A stretch of 64,000 bases of DNA from Pseudomonadota bacterium. Its GTDB lineage: Bacteria; Pseudomonadota; Alphaproteobacteria; Caulobacterales; Aquidulcibacteraceae. Every line of letters begins with the position of its first letter. Within the stretch, counting starts at the first letter, position 1. Below the pieces are notes generated by a model. That model was not told where the DNA came from and searched no databases. It saw nothing but the letters and a program-made list of their open reading frames with translations. Position numbers and translations under genes: made by a program. This document shows positions 21,695 through 30,278 of this stretch, in pieces. The stretch lies in NCBI GenBank assembly GCA_020161405.1, contig JAIUOD010000002.1, positions 535,087 to 599,086 on the forward strand, written 5' to 3'.

Positions 21695-22939
21695 TTAATG
21701 TGCGCCAGAAATTGAATCTGCAATTGATGCAGGTGGCGTTTTAGGTTTTTCATAAATTCCCAATAATGGTAAAATCACCAAGAAATAAGCGAAATAATAG
21801 ATAACGCCAATTTTTGATATTGTAGTCCAAGGTTCACCGATATTTGCACCGCAGAAACCAAGAATAACGAAATTCACCAAGAATAAGAACCAGAAGATTT
21901 TACCCAATGGACGATAACGCATAGATTTGATTTTAGAAGAATCTAAAAGTGGCAAAGCCAACCAAATTAAAATCGCGCCGCCCATAGCGATAACACCGCC
22001 AAGTTTTGCAGGGATGAACAAAAGATCAAAGTCAATCGCACGCAAGATTGCATAGAATGGCAACAAATACCATTCTGGAACAATGTGCGCTGGTGTTACT
22101 TGTGCATTTGCAGGAATATAATTGTCAGGGTGATTCAATGCCTCTGGTGCAAAGAATACGAAGGCAACATAAACCATCAAGAAAATTAAAATCGCAAAGC
22201 CATCTTTGATTGTATAATAAGGATGGAATGGAAGGGTTTCTTTTTCCACATCTTTAACTTCAACACCAGTTGGGTTGTTATTACCTGGAACGTGAAGCGC
22301 CCAAATGTGTAGAACCACAACACCCGCAATTACGAATGGCATCAAATAGTGCAATGATAAGAAGCGGTTCAAAGTTGGTTGACCAACCGCAAAACCACCC
22401 AATAACCATTTGTGAATTGGCTCACCAACCACAGGTATAGCAGATGCGATATTAGTGATAACAGTTGCACCCCAAAATGACATCTGGCCCCAAGGAAGCA
22501 CATAGCCCATGAACGCAGTAATAACCATCAAAAGATAGATTATAACGCCAAGACCCCACAATAATTCACGTGGTTCTTTATATGATCCATAATAAAGGCC
22601 ACGGAAAATGTGGATATAAACCGCCAAGAAGAAGAAAGATGCGCCAACCATGTGCATATAACGCACAAGCCAACCACCGTTCACATCACGCATAATATGC
22701 GCAACAGATGCAAAGGCAAAATCAACATGCGGCACATAATGCATAACCAAAATGATGCCAGTAAGAATTTGGATTACCAAGAAAATTGCCAAGATGCCGC
22801 CAAAAGTCCACCAATAATTTAGGTTTTTTGGGGTTGGGAAATCAACCATAGTATCATAAGCAAAACGGATAAGTGGCAAACGGCGATCAAGCCATTTTTC
22901 AAATCCACTATTTGGAACATATTTAGAAGGACCACTCAT
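21695..22939 (-). CDS. petB: cytochrome b of the bc1 complex
   Basis: 414 residues from ATG 22939 (the frame extends to a TTG at 22951 inside petA). Full-length cytochrome b: haem-ligand helices around [20 protein letters not shown] and [20 protein letters not shown], the Qo-site [15 protein letters not shown], and [20 protein letters not shown]. It has about eight transmembrane helices and no c1 fusion. It moves electrons from ubiquinol across the inner membrane, contributing to the proton gradient. Four bases separate it from the petA stop. Confidence 0.97.
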   Translation of the reverse strand: MSGPSKYVPNSGFEKWLDRRLPLIRFAYDTMVDFPTPKNLNYWWTFGGILAIFLVIQILTGIILVMHYVPHVDFAFASVAHIMRDVNGGWLVRYMHMVGASFFFLAVYIHIFRGLYYGSYKEPRELLWGLGVIIYLLMVITAFMGYVLPWGQMSFWGATVITNIASAIPVVGEPIHKWLLGGFAVGQPTLNRFLSLHYLMPFVIAGVVVLHIWALHVPGNNNPTGVEVKDVEKETLPFHPYYTIKDGFAILIFLMVYVAFVFFAPEALNHPDNYIPANAQVTPAHIVPEWYLLPFYAILRAIDFDLLFIPAKLGGVIAMGGAILIWLALPLLDSSKIKSMRYRPLGKIFWFLFLVNFVILGFCGANIGEPWTTISKIGVIYYFAYFLVILPLLGIYEKPKTPPASIADSISGAH

Positions 22940-22943
22940 CTTA

Positions 22944-23522
22944 TTATCCAATCTTAACTAGTGTATCTGATAAATAAACATAAGGTGGGATTATAAGGTT
23001 TAGCGGTGCAGGACCCTTACGAATACGACCAGAAGTATCGTATTGCGAACCATGACAAGGGCAGAACCAACCACCATAATCACCTAAATAACCAGATTCA
23101 GTTACACCAACTGGGATGCAACCCAAATGCGTACATGCTGCTTGCATAATCAAATATTGTGCTTTGCCAGCTTTACCATCTGATTGCATAGTACGTTGTT
23201 CATCGGTTTGTTTGTCGCGCAAATCAGGTGCGCTGTCGTCTTTTTTTGCACGTGCAATTTCTTCGGCTGTACGGTGACGGATGAAAAGCGGTGCACCACG
23301 CCACATAACTTTGGCTTGTGAACCTTCGGCAACAGTTGAAAGATCAAATTCAATTGATGCCAGTGCCATTGTATCGGCCGCAGGGTTCATTTGATTGATT
23401 AATGGCCATGCAACCATCGCGGCACCACCAGCAGCAATTGCGCCAGTCGCCACGTGAAGCATGTCACGGCGGGTAGGTTGGCCTTCATGGCCATTTGTAT
23501 GAGAGCTGTCAGACAATTCCAT
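22944..23522 (-). CDS. petA: Rieske iron-sulfur subunit of the bc1 complex
   Basis: 192 residues. The N-terminus carries a twin-arginine motif ([18 protein letters not shown]) before the single membrane helix, as expected for a Tat-inserted Rieske protein. The 2Fe-2S ligands are in [10 protein letters not shown] and CPCHGSQYD. It is the first gene of petABC; the 422-base gene-free region upstream should hold the operon promoter. Confidence 0.96.
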   Translation of the reverse strand: MELSDSSHTNGHEGQPTRRDMLHVATGAIAAGGAAMVAWPLINQMNPAADTMALASIEFDLSTVAEGSQAKVMWRGAPLFIRHRTAEEIARAKKDDSAPDLRDKQTDEQRTMQSDGKAGKAQYLIMQAACTHLGCIPVGVTESGYLGDYGGWFCPCHGSQYDTSGRIRKGPAPLNLIIPPYVYLSDTLVKIG

Positions 23523-23944
23523 AACACTCCAGATAAAGATTGCGATAAGTGAAATTTGAAGCTTAAGGCCTAAAATTTAACGTATCGCAAACGCGAAAAA
23601 TAACAGGCAAGGGTAGTCGCAGGTTTTAAACCCAATCCACCCCTTGTTGGTTTCGATTAGCCCTCTATTTCAAGACTTTCAAGCGGGTTAGACTTAAGAA
23701 TGTCAAACTTTCGCCTTATTTTGCAGCTTTTTTATGTTCAAAAAGCCTTTGGAATTGAAAGATAATGGCAAAAACCCTTTTAAATAAGGGAATATTGATG
23801 GGATTGCGACTTTTTGGCACTTTGCGGATTTATTGCAAATTTTTAGCGTAATCACATTGAAAATCATCAAAAACAGGAAATTTAAAAATTTGATTCCAAT
23901 TTAAAAATTCATCATAAATTTATGACCTCAATTAAGTAAAATTG
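23523..23944 (-). promoter_or_regulatory. petABC upstream region
   Basis: Gene-free for 422 bases. On the minus strand it is both the 3' side of the winged-helix regulator gene and the 5' side of petA. A weak hairpin (AGCTTTTT / AAAAAGCCT, about 23732-23757) might end the regulator transcript. I see no clear operator or conserved promoter box in it. Confidence 0.4.
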
Positions 23945-24238
23945 TCATGGAAGAAGTTTTTTTAAAGCATCAAGATATTCAATAAAGGCCTTATTTCCAA
24001 CCTTAGTTAATGTGATTTTTGTATTGGGTTTTTTACCGATAAATGATTTTTCAACTTTGATATATTGCGCTTCTTCAAGCTTTTTAAGGCTTATGGATAA
24101 ATTACCATCACTACTTTGGGTTTGTTTTTTCAAAGTATTAAAATCCGCCGATCCCGCAGTCGATAAATAAGCCATTATTCCTAGTCGAAGACGCGAATGG
24201 ATAAGGTCATTGATGTTGGAGATATTAAAATCGTCCAT
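23945..24238 (-). CDS. winged-helix transcriptional regulator
   Basis: 97 residues, single winged-helix domain of the HTH_34 kind: RLRLGIMAYLSTAGSADFNT, recognition helix SSDGNLSISLKKLEEAQYI, and wing VEKSFIGKKPNTKITLT. Its start overlaps the stop of the membrane-protein gene by one base, so the pair is coupled. Such pairs (membrane protein plus small regulator) are common in alphaproteobacteria and usually autoregulated, but what they sense is unknown. Confidence 0.85.
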   Translation of the reverse strand: MDDFNISNINDLIHSRLRLGIMAYLSTAGSADFNTLKKQTQSSDGNLSISLKKLEEAQYIKVEKSFIGKKPNTKITLTKVGNKAFIEYLDALKKLLP

Positions 24239-24933
24239 TATTTAGCCTTTTCATCGCGCAGGCTCAGATACGCAGGTAGAATGCAGAATAGTAAAAATGA
24301 TAAAAGAAACGAGTAGTTCCCTCCAAAGGTTGCGCCAATATAGATTGTTATAGGCGCTAATAAAAAGCTTCCAATAGAGAAAAAGTTTAACCATTTCTTG
24401 CCCGATACCACTGAGGTTACAAGCCATCCAATACCAATAGAAATTAGTAAAAAGGAGCCTGTGAAATATATTGAAAATATACCCAATATTATTGGCGGAT
24501 TAGGAAAATGGTTCAAATAATCTTCGATTTGACCATGATTAAGGAAAGATACACCAAACGCAATAAAGCATAATAGAAAATCAACAGTTCCAATTAGCAC
24601 ACCTAGCCATACCGTGTTAGCAACTTTACTAGCAGTTGATTTTTCTCCTATCCCAAAAATATTCCTGCGGTCTAAGAATAAACCAGATGCGAAAATTATT
24701 ATTGTAAGTAGCGCAATATAATTTGTGGCTTTGAAATATAATGATGAAAATTGAAAGTCTTTAGGCATGAGAAATTTTATATCCAATGATAAACGTGCCA
24801 ATGTATAAAATAATATTGCCGCGCCAGCCCACAATAATGCCCGCCCAATGTTCAAAGGACCAATGTCGCCTTTTTGTACCATATTTTTAATATATTCGAT
24901 TTCAGATTTTAAATCTTGGTTAGATTGGTTCAT
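24238..24933 (-). CDS. multi-pass membrane protein paired with a winged-helix regulator
   Basis: 231 residues from ATG 24933 (a TTG four codons upstream is possible). A soluble start (SEIEYIKNMVQKGDIGPLNI) is followed by about six hydrophobic segments, for example ALLWAGAAILFYTLARLSL, YIALLTIIIFASGLFL and LLSFLLFCILPAYLSL. It has no motif I can tie to a transporter family. Coupled to the regulator at 23945-24238, so it may be the sensor or the effector of that pair. Confidence 0.8.
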   Translation of the reverse strand: MNQSNQDLKSEIEYIKNMVQKGDIGPLNIGRALLWAGAAILFYTLARLSLDIKFLMPKDFQFSSLYFKATNYIALLTIIIFASGLFLDRRNIFGIGEKSTASKVANTVWLGVLIGTVDFLLCFIAFGVSFLNHGQIEDYLNHFPNPPIILGIFSIYFTGSFLLISIGIGWLVTSVVSGKKWLNFFSIGSFLLAPITIYIGATFGGNYSFLLSFLLFCILPAYLSLRDEKAK

Positions 24934-25020
24934 TTCAAGCCCCAAAAATATAAAGTACTTTATAAAGTAAAGTAAATTATTTTTTTGTCAAATGATTTTT
25001 TGGAAAAATTAGTAAGCTCT

Positions 25021-25047
25021 GAGATGCCGCATTTATTGCGGCATCTC
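25021..25047. repeat. perfect 10-bp inverted repeat upstream of hemF
   Basis: GAGATGCCGC-ATTTATT-GCGGCATCTC. No T-run follows on either strand, so it is unlikely to be a terminator. It sits between the divergent membrane-protein gene and hemF, about 107 bases before the hemF start. Confidence 0.6.
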
Positions 25048-25101
25048 ATTGGGCTGTGGGCTAATCCATTAGACCCAGCAATGAATGTGGGGTGACAGTG
25101 T

Positions 25102-25130
25102 TTTTGAAAAGCGGTGGCTTGTTTTCAAAA
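25102..25130 (+). repeat. TTTTGAAAA/TTTTCAAAA hairpin upstream of hemF
   Basis: A 9-bp perfect stem with loop GCGGTGGCTTG. It resembles the GCGTGG-loop hairpins at 20773 and 59450 but with extra loop bases, and here it precedes rather than follows a gene. Relationship to those elements is uncertain. Confidence 0.45.
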
Positions 25131-25153
25131 CCAATTCTCAATATGCTTTATAT

Positions 25154-26026
25154 ATGACTGATACATTTGAAGAAAAAAAGGCAAGAGCGCGGGCGTGGTT
25201 TGAGGAATTGCGTGATTTGATTTGCGCCGAGTTTGAAAATTTGGAACTTGAGGCCGATCATAAATTATATGGCAATAATATAGGCAAATTTACCAGAAGC
25301 CCGTGGAGAAGAAGCCAAGAGAATGGCGGCGGTGGCATAATGTCCATGATGCATGGGCGCTTGTTTGAAAAAGTTGGGGTGCATGTTTCAACCGTTATGG
25401 GTGAATTTTCGCCTGAATTTGCCAAAAATATGAAGGGTTGTGAAAATGACCCGCGTTTTTGGGCATCGGGTATTTCATTAATTGCCCATATGAAAAACCC
25501 ACGTGTGCCTGCGGTTCATATGAATACGCGAATGATTGTTACAACTCAAAGTTGGTTTGGGGGCGGCGCGGATTTAACGCCAACGCTTGATTATCAAAGG
25601 AAGCAAGAATTTCCTGACGCAATTGAATTTCATGGCGCAATGAAGGCGGCGTGCGATAAACATTCGCCTGATTATCACGCAAAATATAAAAAATGGTGCG
25701 ATGAATATTTTTATTTGCCACATAGAAATGAACCACGCGGCATTGGAGGTATTTTCTATGACCATCATGATAGTGGTAATTGGGAAAATGATTTTGCTTT
25801 TACCCAAGATGTTGGGAAAGCTTTTTTAGGCATTTACCCAAAAATTATTCGCACCCGTATGAATGAAGAATGGTCACACCAAGAGCGTGAAGAACAATTA
25901 GTTCGCCGTGGCCGCTATGTTGAATTCAATCTTCTTTACGATAGGGGAACAATGTTTGGCCTTAAAACCGGCGGCAATGTTGAGAGTATTTTATCAAGCA
26001 TGCCGCCAGAGGTTAAATGGCCATAG
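25154..26026 (+). CDS. hemF: oxygen-dependent coproporphyrinogen III oxidase
   Basis: 290 residues from ATG 25154 ([19 protein letters not shown]). An extension to 25085 would translate the upstream hairpin and is not family-like. Conserved blocks are [41 protein letters not shown], and the C-terminal [20 protein letters not shown]. It converts coproporphyrinogen III to protoporphyrinogen IX using O2, feeding haem to cytochromes such as the bc1 complex nearby. No strong ribosome site is visible. The stop codon is the first base of the long palindrome that follows. Confidence 0.95.
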   Translation: MTDTFEEKKARARAWFEELRDLICAEFENLELEADHKLYGNNIGKFTRSPWRRSQENGGGGIMSMMHGRLFEKVGVHVSTVMGEFSPEFAKNMKGCENDPRFWASGISLIAHMKNPRVPAVHMNTRMIVTTQSWFGGGADLTPTLDYQRKQEFPDAIEFHGAMKAACDKHSPDYHAKYKKWCDEYFYLPHRNEPRGIGGIFYDHHDSGNWENDFAFTQDVGKAFLGIYPKIIRTRMNEEWSHQEREEQLVRRGRYVEFNLLYDRGTMFGLKTGGNVESILSSMPPEVKWP

Positions 26027-26182
26027 GCCATAAACCCATTAATTTCAATCAAATGGTGCGAGTGATTTTGTGCGGATAGAAGGAATAAGACCGCAGGAAT
26101 ACGATAGTATTTCAAGGGCTTATGACGCGCCAGCCGTGCAAAAGCGCCGCATCATTTGTTTGAAATTAATGAGTTTATGGCC
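26026..26182. repeat. 157-bp imperfect palindrome filling the hemF 3' gap
   Basis: The outer 30 bases of each end (26026-26055 and 26153-26182) are reverse complements with two mismatches: GGCCATAAACCCATTAATTT on the left against GGCCATAAACTCATTAATTT from the right. Similarity continues inward (TGCG..TTTTG..GCGG) to a centre of AATAC-GATA-GTATT. It exactly fills the space between the convergent stop codons of hemF and the lipoprotein gene. Confidence 0.85.
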
Positions 26183-26770
26183 TTAAGGTAGTTTTTGGCT
26201 GTCCATAATTGCGATTACATTGTTTTTATTGGCGTTAAAATAATGGATTTTTGGCGCGATATAGACAATATAATAATTTTTACCATTCTTTGAAACGGCC
26301 TGTGCCAAGCCTTTGGTATCAAGCCCTTCTTTGGTTTTTGTAATGATTTCAAAGCGCACACCCTTTGTATCAGAAACCGTAACTGGTTTTGGTGATGCGT
26401 ATTCAACCTTCAAGAAACCAAGTTCAGAAACGCTATTTGCGACAAATTCCATTTGTTCAGTTAATGACATATTTTCTTTTGGGCGCGGGGCAATATGGTT
26501 TTTATTATCCCCCTCAGGCCCGATAAATAATGGGTCTTTTTCGGTTAAGCCTTGCGAAATATATACAAGGTTAAGCAATGGCCCATCAATAGTTAGCGTT
26601 TTTACATTCTTATTATTGTAAGTAACGGGGCTTAGGTCTGACCAATCCCTATCTAATGTGACCTCTTGTTCGTTTTTATATGAACCAGCAGGGGCAAGCG
26701 TAATTGATGCGCAGGAACTTGTAATTAATAATAAAGGGATTGAAGCAGCTAATTTGAAATTCATTCTCAT
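26183..26770 (-). CDS. putative lipoprotein of unknown function, M48 operon
   Basis: 195 residues. MRMNFKLAASIPLLLITSSC at the start is a signal peptide ending in a cysteine; the residue at -3 is Thr, so the lipobox is weak. After the signal: LTIDGPLLNLVYISQGLTEK, a charged linker (PRPKENMSLTEQMEFVANSV) and a C-terminal beta-rich part (VRFEIITKTKEGLDTKGLAQ). I do not recognise the family. It follows the M48 protease gene without a gap, so the two are co-transcribed and it may be an outer-membrane partner. Confidence 0.75.
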   Translation of the reverse strand: MRMNFKLAASIPLLLITSSCASITLAPAGSYKNEQEVTLDRDWSDLSPVTYNNKNVKTLTIDGPLLNLVYISQGLTEKDPLFIGPEGDNKNHIAPRPKENMSLTEQMEFVANSVSELGFLKVEYASPKPVTVSDTKGVRFEIITKTKEGLDTKGLAQAVSKNGKNYYIVYIAPKIHYFNANKNNVIAIMDSQKLP

Positions 26771-28093
26771 TTAATCACCTGTTGGTTTTGTTAATTTTTT
26801 TGATATTTGACTAATTAAATCATCGATAATCCATGCATCATCAGCATTTGGATTTTTTTCTACATATTTTTTATATGCCTCGAGCGCTTTTTGGTCATTG
26901 CCATTTTTACGCTGAATATCGCCAATTTTTTTATAAGTATCCTTGTGGGCATCCGGGTATTTTAAAGATTCTTCAAACGCCTCTAAAGATTTTGTGCTAT
27001 CATCATTTTTTGATCTTAGCCTTAAGGCCTCACCTTTATAGAAATTTAAAAGCCCTAAATCCTGCCCATCTTGCGATAAAAGGCCAATTATATAAATTGT
27101 TTGCCCAAAATCCTCGCGGCGTAATTCATCTTTTAGCCAAGTTTCTAAATATGGTCTTATTTTGTTGCGATATTCTATTCTTGCGGTTTTTTCTTCTTCT
27201 GCATTACGTGCCGGTTTAGAGTTTTTTACATTGGCAACATAGGTTGAAATATTTTCAATTCTTTCTTTTTCCAAAGGGTGCGAGCCAAAAATATTCACCC
27301 TTGTCGGCATATCGCGTACTTTTTTATAATCAGAAGCCGCCGTTATCGCGATAAGCTTTTCCCATAATTTTTTCCCAGCGTCCTTATCATATCCCGCCTT
27401 TGTCGAAAAATTTACGCCATAAATATCGGCGCGTTCCTCTTTATCCCTATTATAGCTCATGAAGCCTGCAACAGTGCCCAAATAAACAATGTTTGCAAGG
27501 CCACTTCCAATATCAATTGCATTCTGTGCGCTACCAACGGAGCCGGCATTTGCCGCCGCCGCAATTGCAACCGCCTGTATTAGCAATGAAGCAGCAAGGG
27601 CGGTATTGGCGCGCTTTTTCAAATCTTCATATGCATCAATCGAGTGTGAGTGTAAGAAATGCCCTGCCTCATGCCCAATAACAAACGCCAATTCATCTTC
27701 GGTTTGTGCCCTAAGCAACAATCCAGTCCAAACTTCAGAATAGCCATTGGGTGCCATTTGTGCGTTGAAAAATGGGCGCTCCATAACATAAATTCGAACA
27801 TCATCCTTATATTGTGGGATAAGTTTTCCCATTACTTGCCCAATATAAGTTTCAAGCTCTTTGTAAGATGTCCGCTCGCCAGAGGTTTTGGCTTCTTTTT
27901 CTGCTTTGGCAGTTTCAATCCAAATGCCATCTTCTAAAGAATTAGCAACTGGTTTTTGCCCCGCAACACGTTGCGGTCTATCTTTTGATAAATCTATATT
28001 TGCCTTTAGGGCCGCATCCGCATCTTGCGCAAAGCCTGCCATAGGCTGAAGCACTATAGATAATGAAACAAATGATAATAGGGCTTTTTTCAT
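26771..28093 (-). CDS. secreted M48 metalloprotease with TPR tail
   Basis: 440 residues. Signal peptide MKKALLSFVSLSIVLQPMAG (cleavage about FA-QD), then an M48 domain with the zinc motif HEAGH at 141-145 and third ligand glutamate in DKEERADIYG. The C-terminal third contains TPR-like helices (FYKGEALRLRSKNDDSTKSL; KIGDIQRKNGNDQKALEAYK). The layout matches periplasmic BepA/LoiP-type proteases that act in outer-membrane quality control. Middle gene of a three-gene operon. Confidence 0.9.
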   Translation of the reverse strand: MKKALLSFVSLSIVLQPMAGFAQDADAALKANIDLSKDRPQRVAGQKPVANSLEDGIWIETAKAEKEAKTSGERTSYKELETYIGQVMGKLIPQYKDDVRIYVMERPFFNAQMAPNGYSEVWTGLLLRAQTEDELAFVIGHEAGHFLHSHSIDAYEDLKKRANTALAASLLIQAVAIAAAANAGSVGSAQNAIDIGSGLANIVYLGTVAGFMSYNRDKEERADIYGVNFSTKAGYDKDAGKKLWEKLIAITAASDYKKVRDMPTRVNIFGSHPLEKERIENISTYVANVKNSKPARNAEEEKTARIEYRNKIRPYLETWLKDELRREDFGQTIYIIGLLSQDGQDLGLLNFYKGEALRLRSKNDDSTKSLEAFEESLKYPDAHKDTYKKIGDIQRKNGNDQKALEAYKKYVEKNPNADDAWIIDDLISQISKKLTKPTGD

Positions 28094-28119
28094 GATTTTT
28101 GGACAAATACACGCATGAA

Positions 28120-28848
28120 TTATAGCGGAAGTTTTTTGAATAATTCCACAATCTCAGACTGCGAACCTTCAAGGGTTCTTATGTCTTTTGCAAATGAAAC
28201 AATATCAAGATTATACCAAACAACTTGCCCAGTTTTTAAATCAACCAAAGTTGCGCGAACTGCTTGACCTGCGCCAGTTGCAACGCCAACACCACCAACA
28301 ATCGCAACCGCAGTCATTAATTTGCGGCCTGCTGATGAATATGTCCCTTCAACCTCAAAGAATAAAGCATATTTTGGTTTTTCATTTTCAGGAATATCAG
28401 ACGGTACAATAAGTTTCACATCTTCGCCTAATGTCCATTCAAATTTGCCCTTTTTGGTAGGTAATTGATCATTAAGGAAAATTGACGCAGAAACTACTTT
28501 GTTTAGTTTTAAAACTTGGATTGTATCAGGATTTGAATTTGCATCAGGTTCAAAATTGCTAATTTTATATTTTTTCTTTTCAAGCTCTTCCTTAATGCTT
28601 TGGATAAGGTATTTTTTTGCATTTTCTGACCATTCAGGTTTTGGATCTTTCATGCCAGTCACTGTTAGTTCAGAAAGTGTGACTTCAGGTAATGCAACAA
28701 TTATAGGGCTGCCATCTGCCGGTTTTTCGATTTTCGCGTTCCAGCTCCAAGTTTGTGCAAAAGCGTGTGATGTTGATAAAGCGGGTATTAAAGAAATTGA
28801 AAATATTGTTAAAGTTGAGAATAGTTTTTTTAATAAAGTCTTTTTCAT
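28120..28848 (-). CDS. secreted protein of unknown function, M48 operon
   Basis: 242 residues with a signal peptide (LFSTLTIFSISLIPALSTSH then AFA-Q). The mature part starts VALPEVTLSELTVTGM, then WSENAKKYLIQSIKEELEKK. Its C-terminal half contains a glycine-rich hydrophobic stretch (LMTAVAIVGGVGVATGAGQA) followed by VRATLVDLKTGQVVWYNLDI. That last phrase is typical of secreted/lipoprotein families that form periplasmic beta domains. The family is not recognised. It is 26 bases upstream of the M48 gene and probably heads the operon. Confidence 0.75.
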   Translation of the reverse strand: MKKTLLKKLFSTLTIFSISLIPALSTSHAFAQTWSWNAKIEKPADGSPIIVALPEVTLSELTVTGMKDPKPEWSENAKKYLIQSIKEELEKKKYKISNFEPDANSNPDTIQVLKLNKVVSASIFLNDQLPTKKGKFEWTLGEDVKLIVPSDIPENEKPKYALFFEVEGTYSSAGRKLMTAVAIVGGVGVATGAGQAVRATLVDLKTGQVVWYNLDIVSFAKDIRTLEGSQSEIVELFKKLPL

Positions 28849-28932
28849 CTTTTATTGTCCTGAATTGCGAATCTAGAATATTACCAAAGATTAATTTTGC
28901 AATAGTGAAATAAGATTTTTATGCAGATTAAA

Positions 28933-30150
28933 TTAGATATCATTATTTGCATAATTATTCACAATTTCCTTTGCGCAAACAAAGGCCGAACTCCAGGACC
29001 AAGCAAAATTATAACCACCAAGCCAACCTGTTATATCAACACATTCACCAATGAAAAAAAGGCCTTTTTGCTTTTTGGCTTCCATGCTTTTTTGGTTTAA
29101 TTCATTTGTTGAAATTCCACCCTTTGTAACCTCTGCCTTTGCAAATCCTTCAGTGCCTGAAACGGGAAGTGGGAAATTATGTAGTTTTTGCGCAAGTTCG
29201 CGCAATTGGGCATCCTTGGCTTTGGAGATTATTTCTTCATTGCCAAAATATGATGCAAGACGTGATGGTAAAATTTCCGATAGAATTTTTGACAGTTTAA
29301 CATTGGGTTGTTTTGCTTTGGCATCTATTAAAAAAGCCGCCAAATCATGTTTGGGGGCAAAATCTATTTGGAAAATATCGCCAGCATTTAAATAGCTTGA
29401 AATCTGTAAAATTGCAGGGCCTGAAAGACCTTTATGGGTGAATAAAATCGCCTCATCAAAAGAAGTCTTGCCAAATTTTGCGCGCCCATCAAATGACACG
29501 CCTGCCAATTCCTTCATCCAATCAAACTTATCGCCAGTGAAAACTAATGGTACAAGGGCAGGGGATGGTTCTATAATATCAATCCCAAATTGTTGCGCGA
29601 TTTTGTATGCAAATCCAGTTGCACCCATTTTAGGTATGGATTTTCCGCCCGTTGCAATTATCAAATTTTTACCAAAAAAATTACCCAATGATGTCGCAAC
29701 TTCAAAATCATCGTGCTTTTTAATTTCAAGAATTTCGCAATCAGTTTTAATATTTGCGCCATCACATTCATCAAGCAGCATTTGCAAAATCCTCTTTGCG
29801 CCGCCTGTGCCGTCAACAAATAATTGCCCCAAAGTTTTTTCGTAATAAGGTATATTATGTTTTTCGACTAATTTGATAAAATCCTGTGATGTGTATTGCG
29901 ATAAAGCTGAACGGGCGAATTGTGAGTTTTGTGAAACAAAATTTTCGTGCGTGACTTTTAGATTGGTGAAATTACAACGCCCACCACCAGAAATAAGGAT
30001 TTTTGCGCCAACTTTATCACTATGTTCAAGAAGTATAACGCTTTTGCCATTTTTAACCAATTGAGATGCGCAAAAAAGCCCTGCCGCACCTGCGCCAATG
30101 ATTATTGCATCATAGATTTTTGTCTTTAATTTTAATGTTTTGATGGGCAT
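28933..30150 (-). CDS. HI0933/YhiN-family flavoprotein
   Basis: 405 residues. The FAD-binding Rossmann motif AIIIGAGAAGLFCASQLVKN and the family signature GAKILISGGGRCNFTN lie in the first 65 residues. Later come LIIATGGKSIPKMGATGFAY and the C-terminal GLFFIGECVDITGWLGGYNF. The family is a widespread NAD(P)/FAD-dependent group with no established reaction. Stands alone with its own promoter region (30151-30278 shared with the divergent cyclase gene). Confidence 0.93.
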   Translation of the reverse strand: MPIKTLKLKTKIYDAIIIGAGAAGLFCASQLVKNGKSVILLEHSDKVGAKILISGGGRCNFTNLKVTHENFVSQNSQFARSALSQYTSQDFIKLVEKHNIPYYEKTLGQLFVDGTGGAKRILQMLLDECDGANIKTDCEILEIKKHDDFEVATSLGNFFGKNLIIATGGKSIPKMGATGFAYKIAQQFGIDIIEPSPALVPLVFTGDKFDWMKELAGVSFDGRAKFGKTSFDEAILFTHKGLSGPAILQISSYLNAGDIFQIDFAPKHDLAAFLIDAKAKQPNVKLSKILSEILPSRLASYFGNEEIISKAKDAQLRELAQKLHNFPLPVSGTEGFAKAEVTKGGISTNELNQKSMEAKKQKGLFFIGECVDITGWLGGYNFAWSWSSAFVCAKEIVNNYANNDI

Positions 30151-30278
30151 AATGTAATTTATTTATATTTTCATTGAAGTGAATTAATTTGTATCATTTT
30201 TCAATATAAACTATAGAGTAAGTGTTTATATTAATCACGCGTTTAACATAATTCTATCGGTCATGGAGGGGATGCCGA

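Noticed and set aside
25085..25153. Earlier ATG for hemF
   Set aside because: The extra 23 residues are not family-like and would translate the hairpin at 25102-25130.
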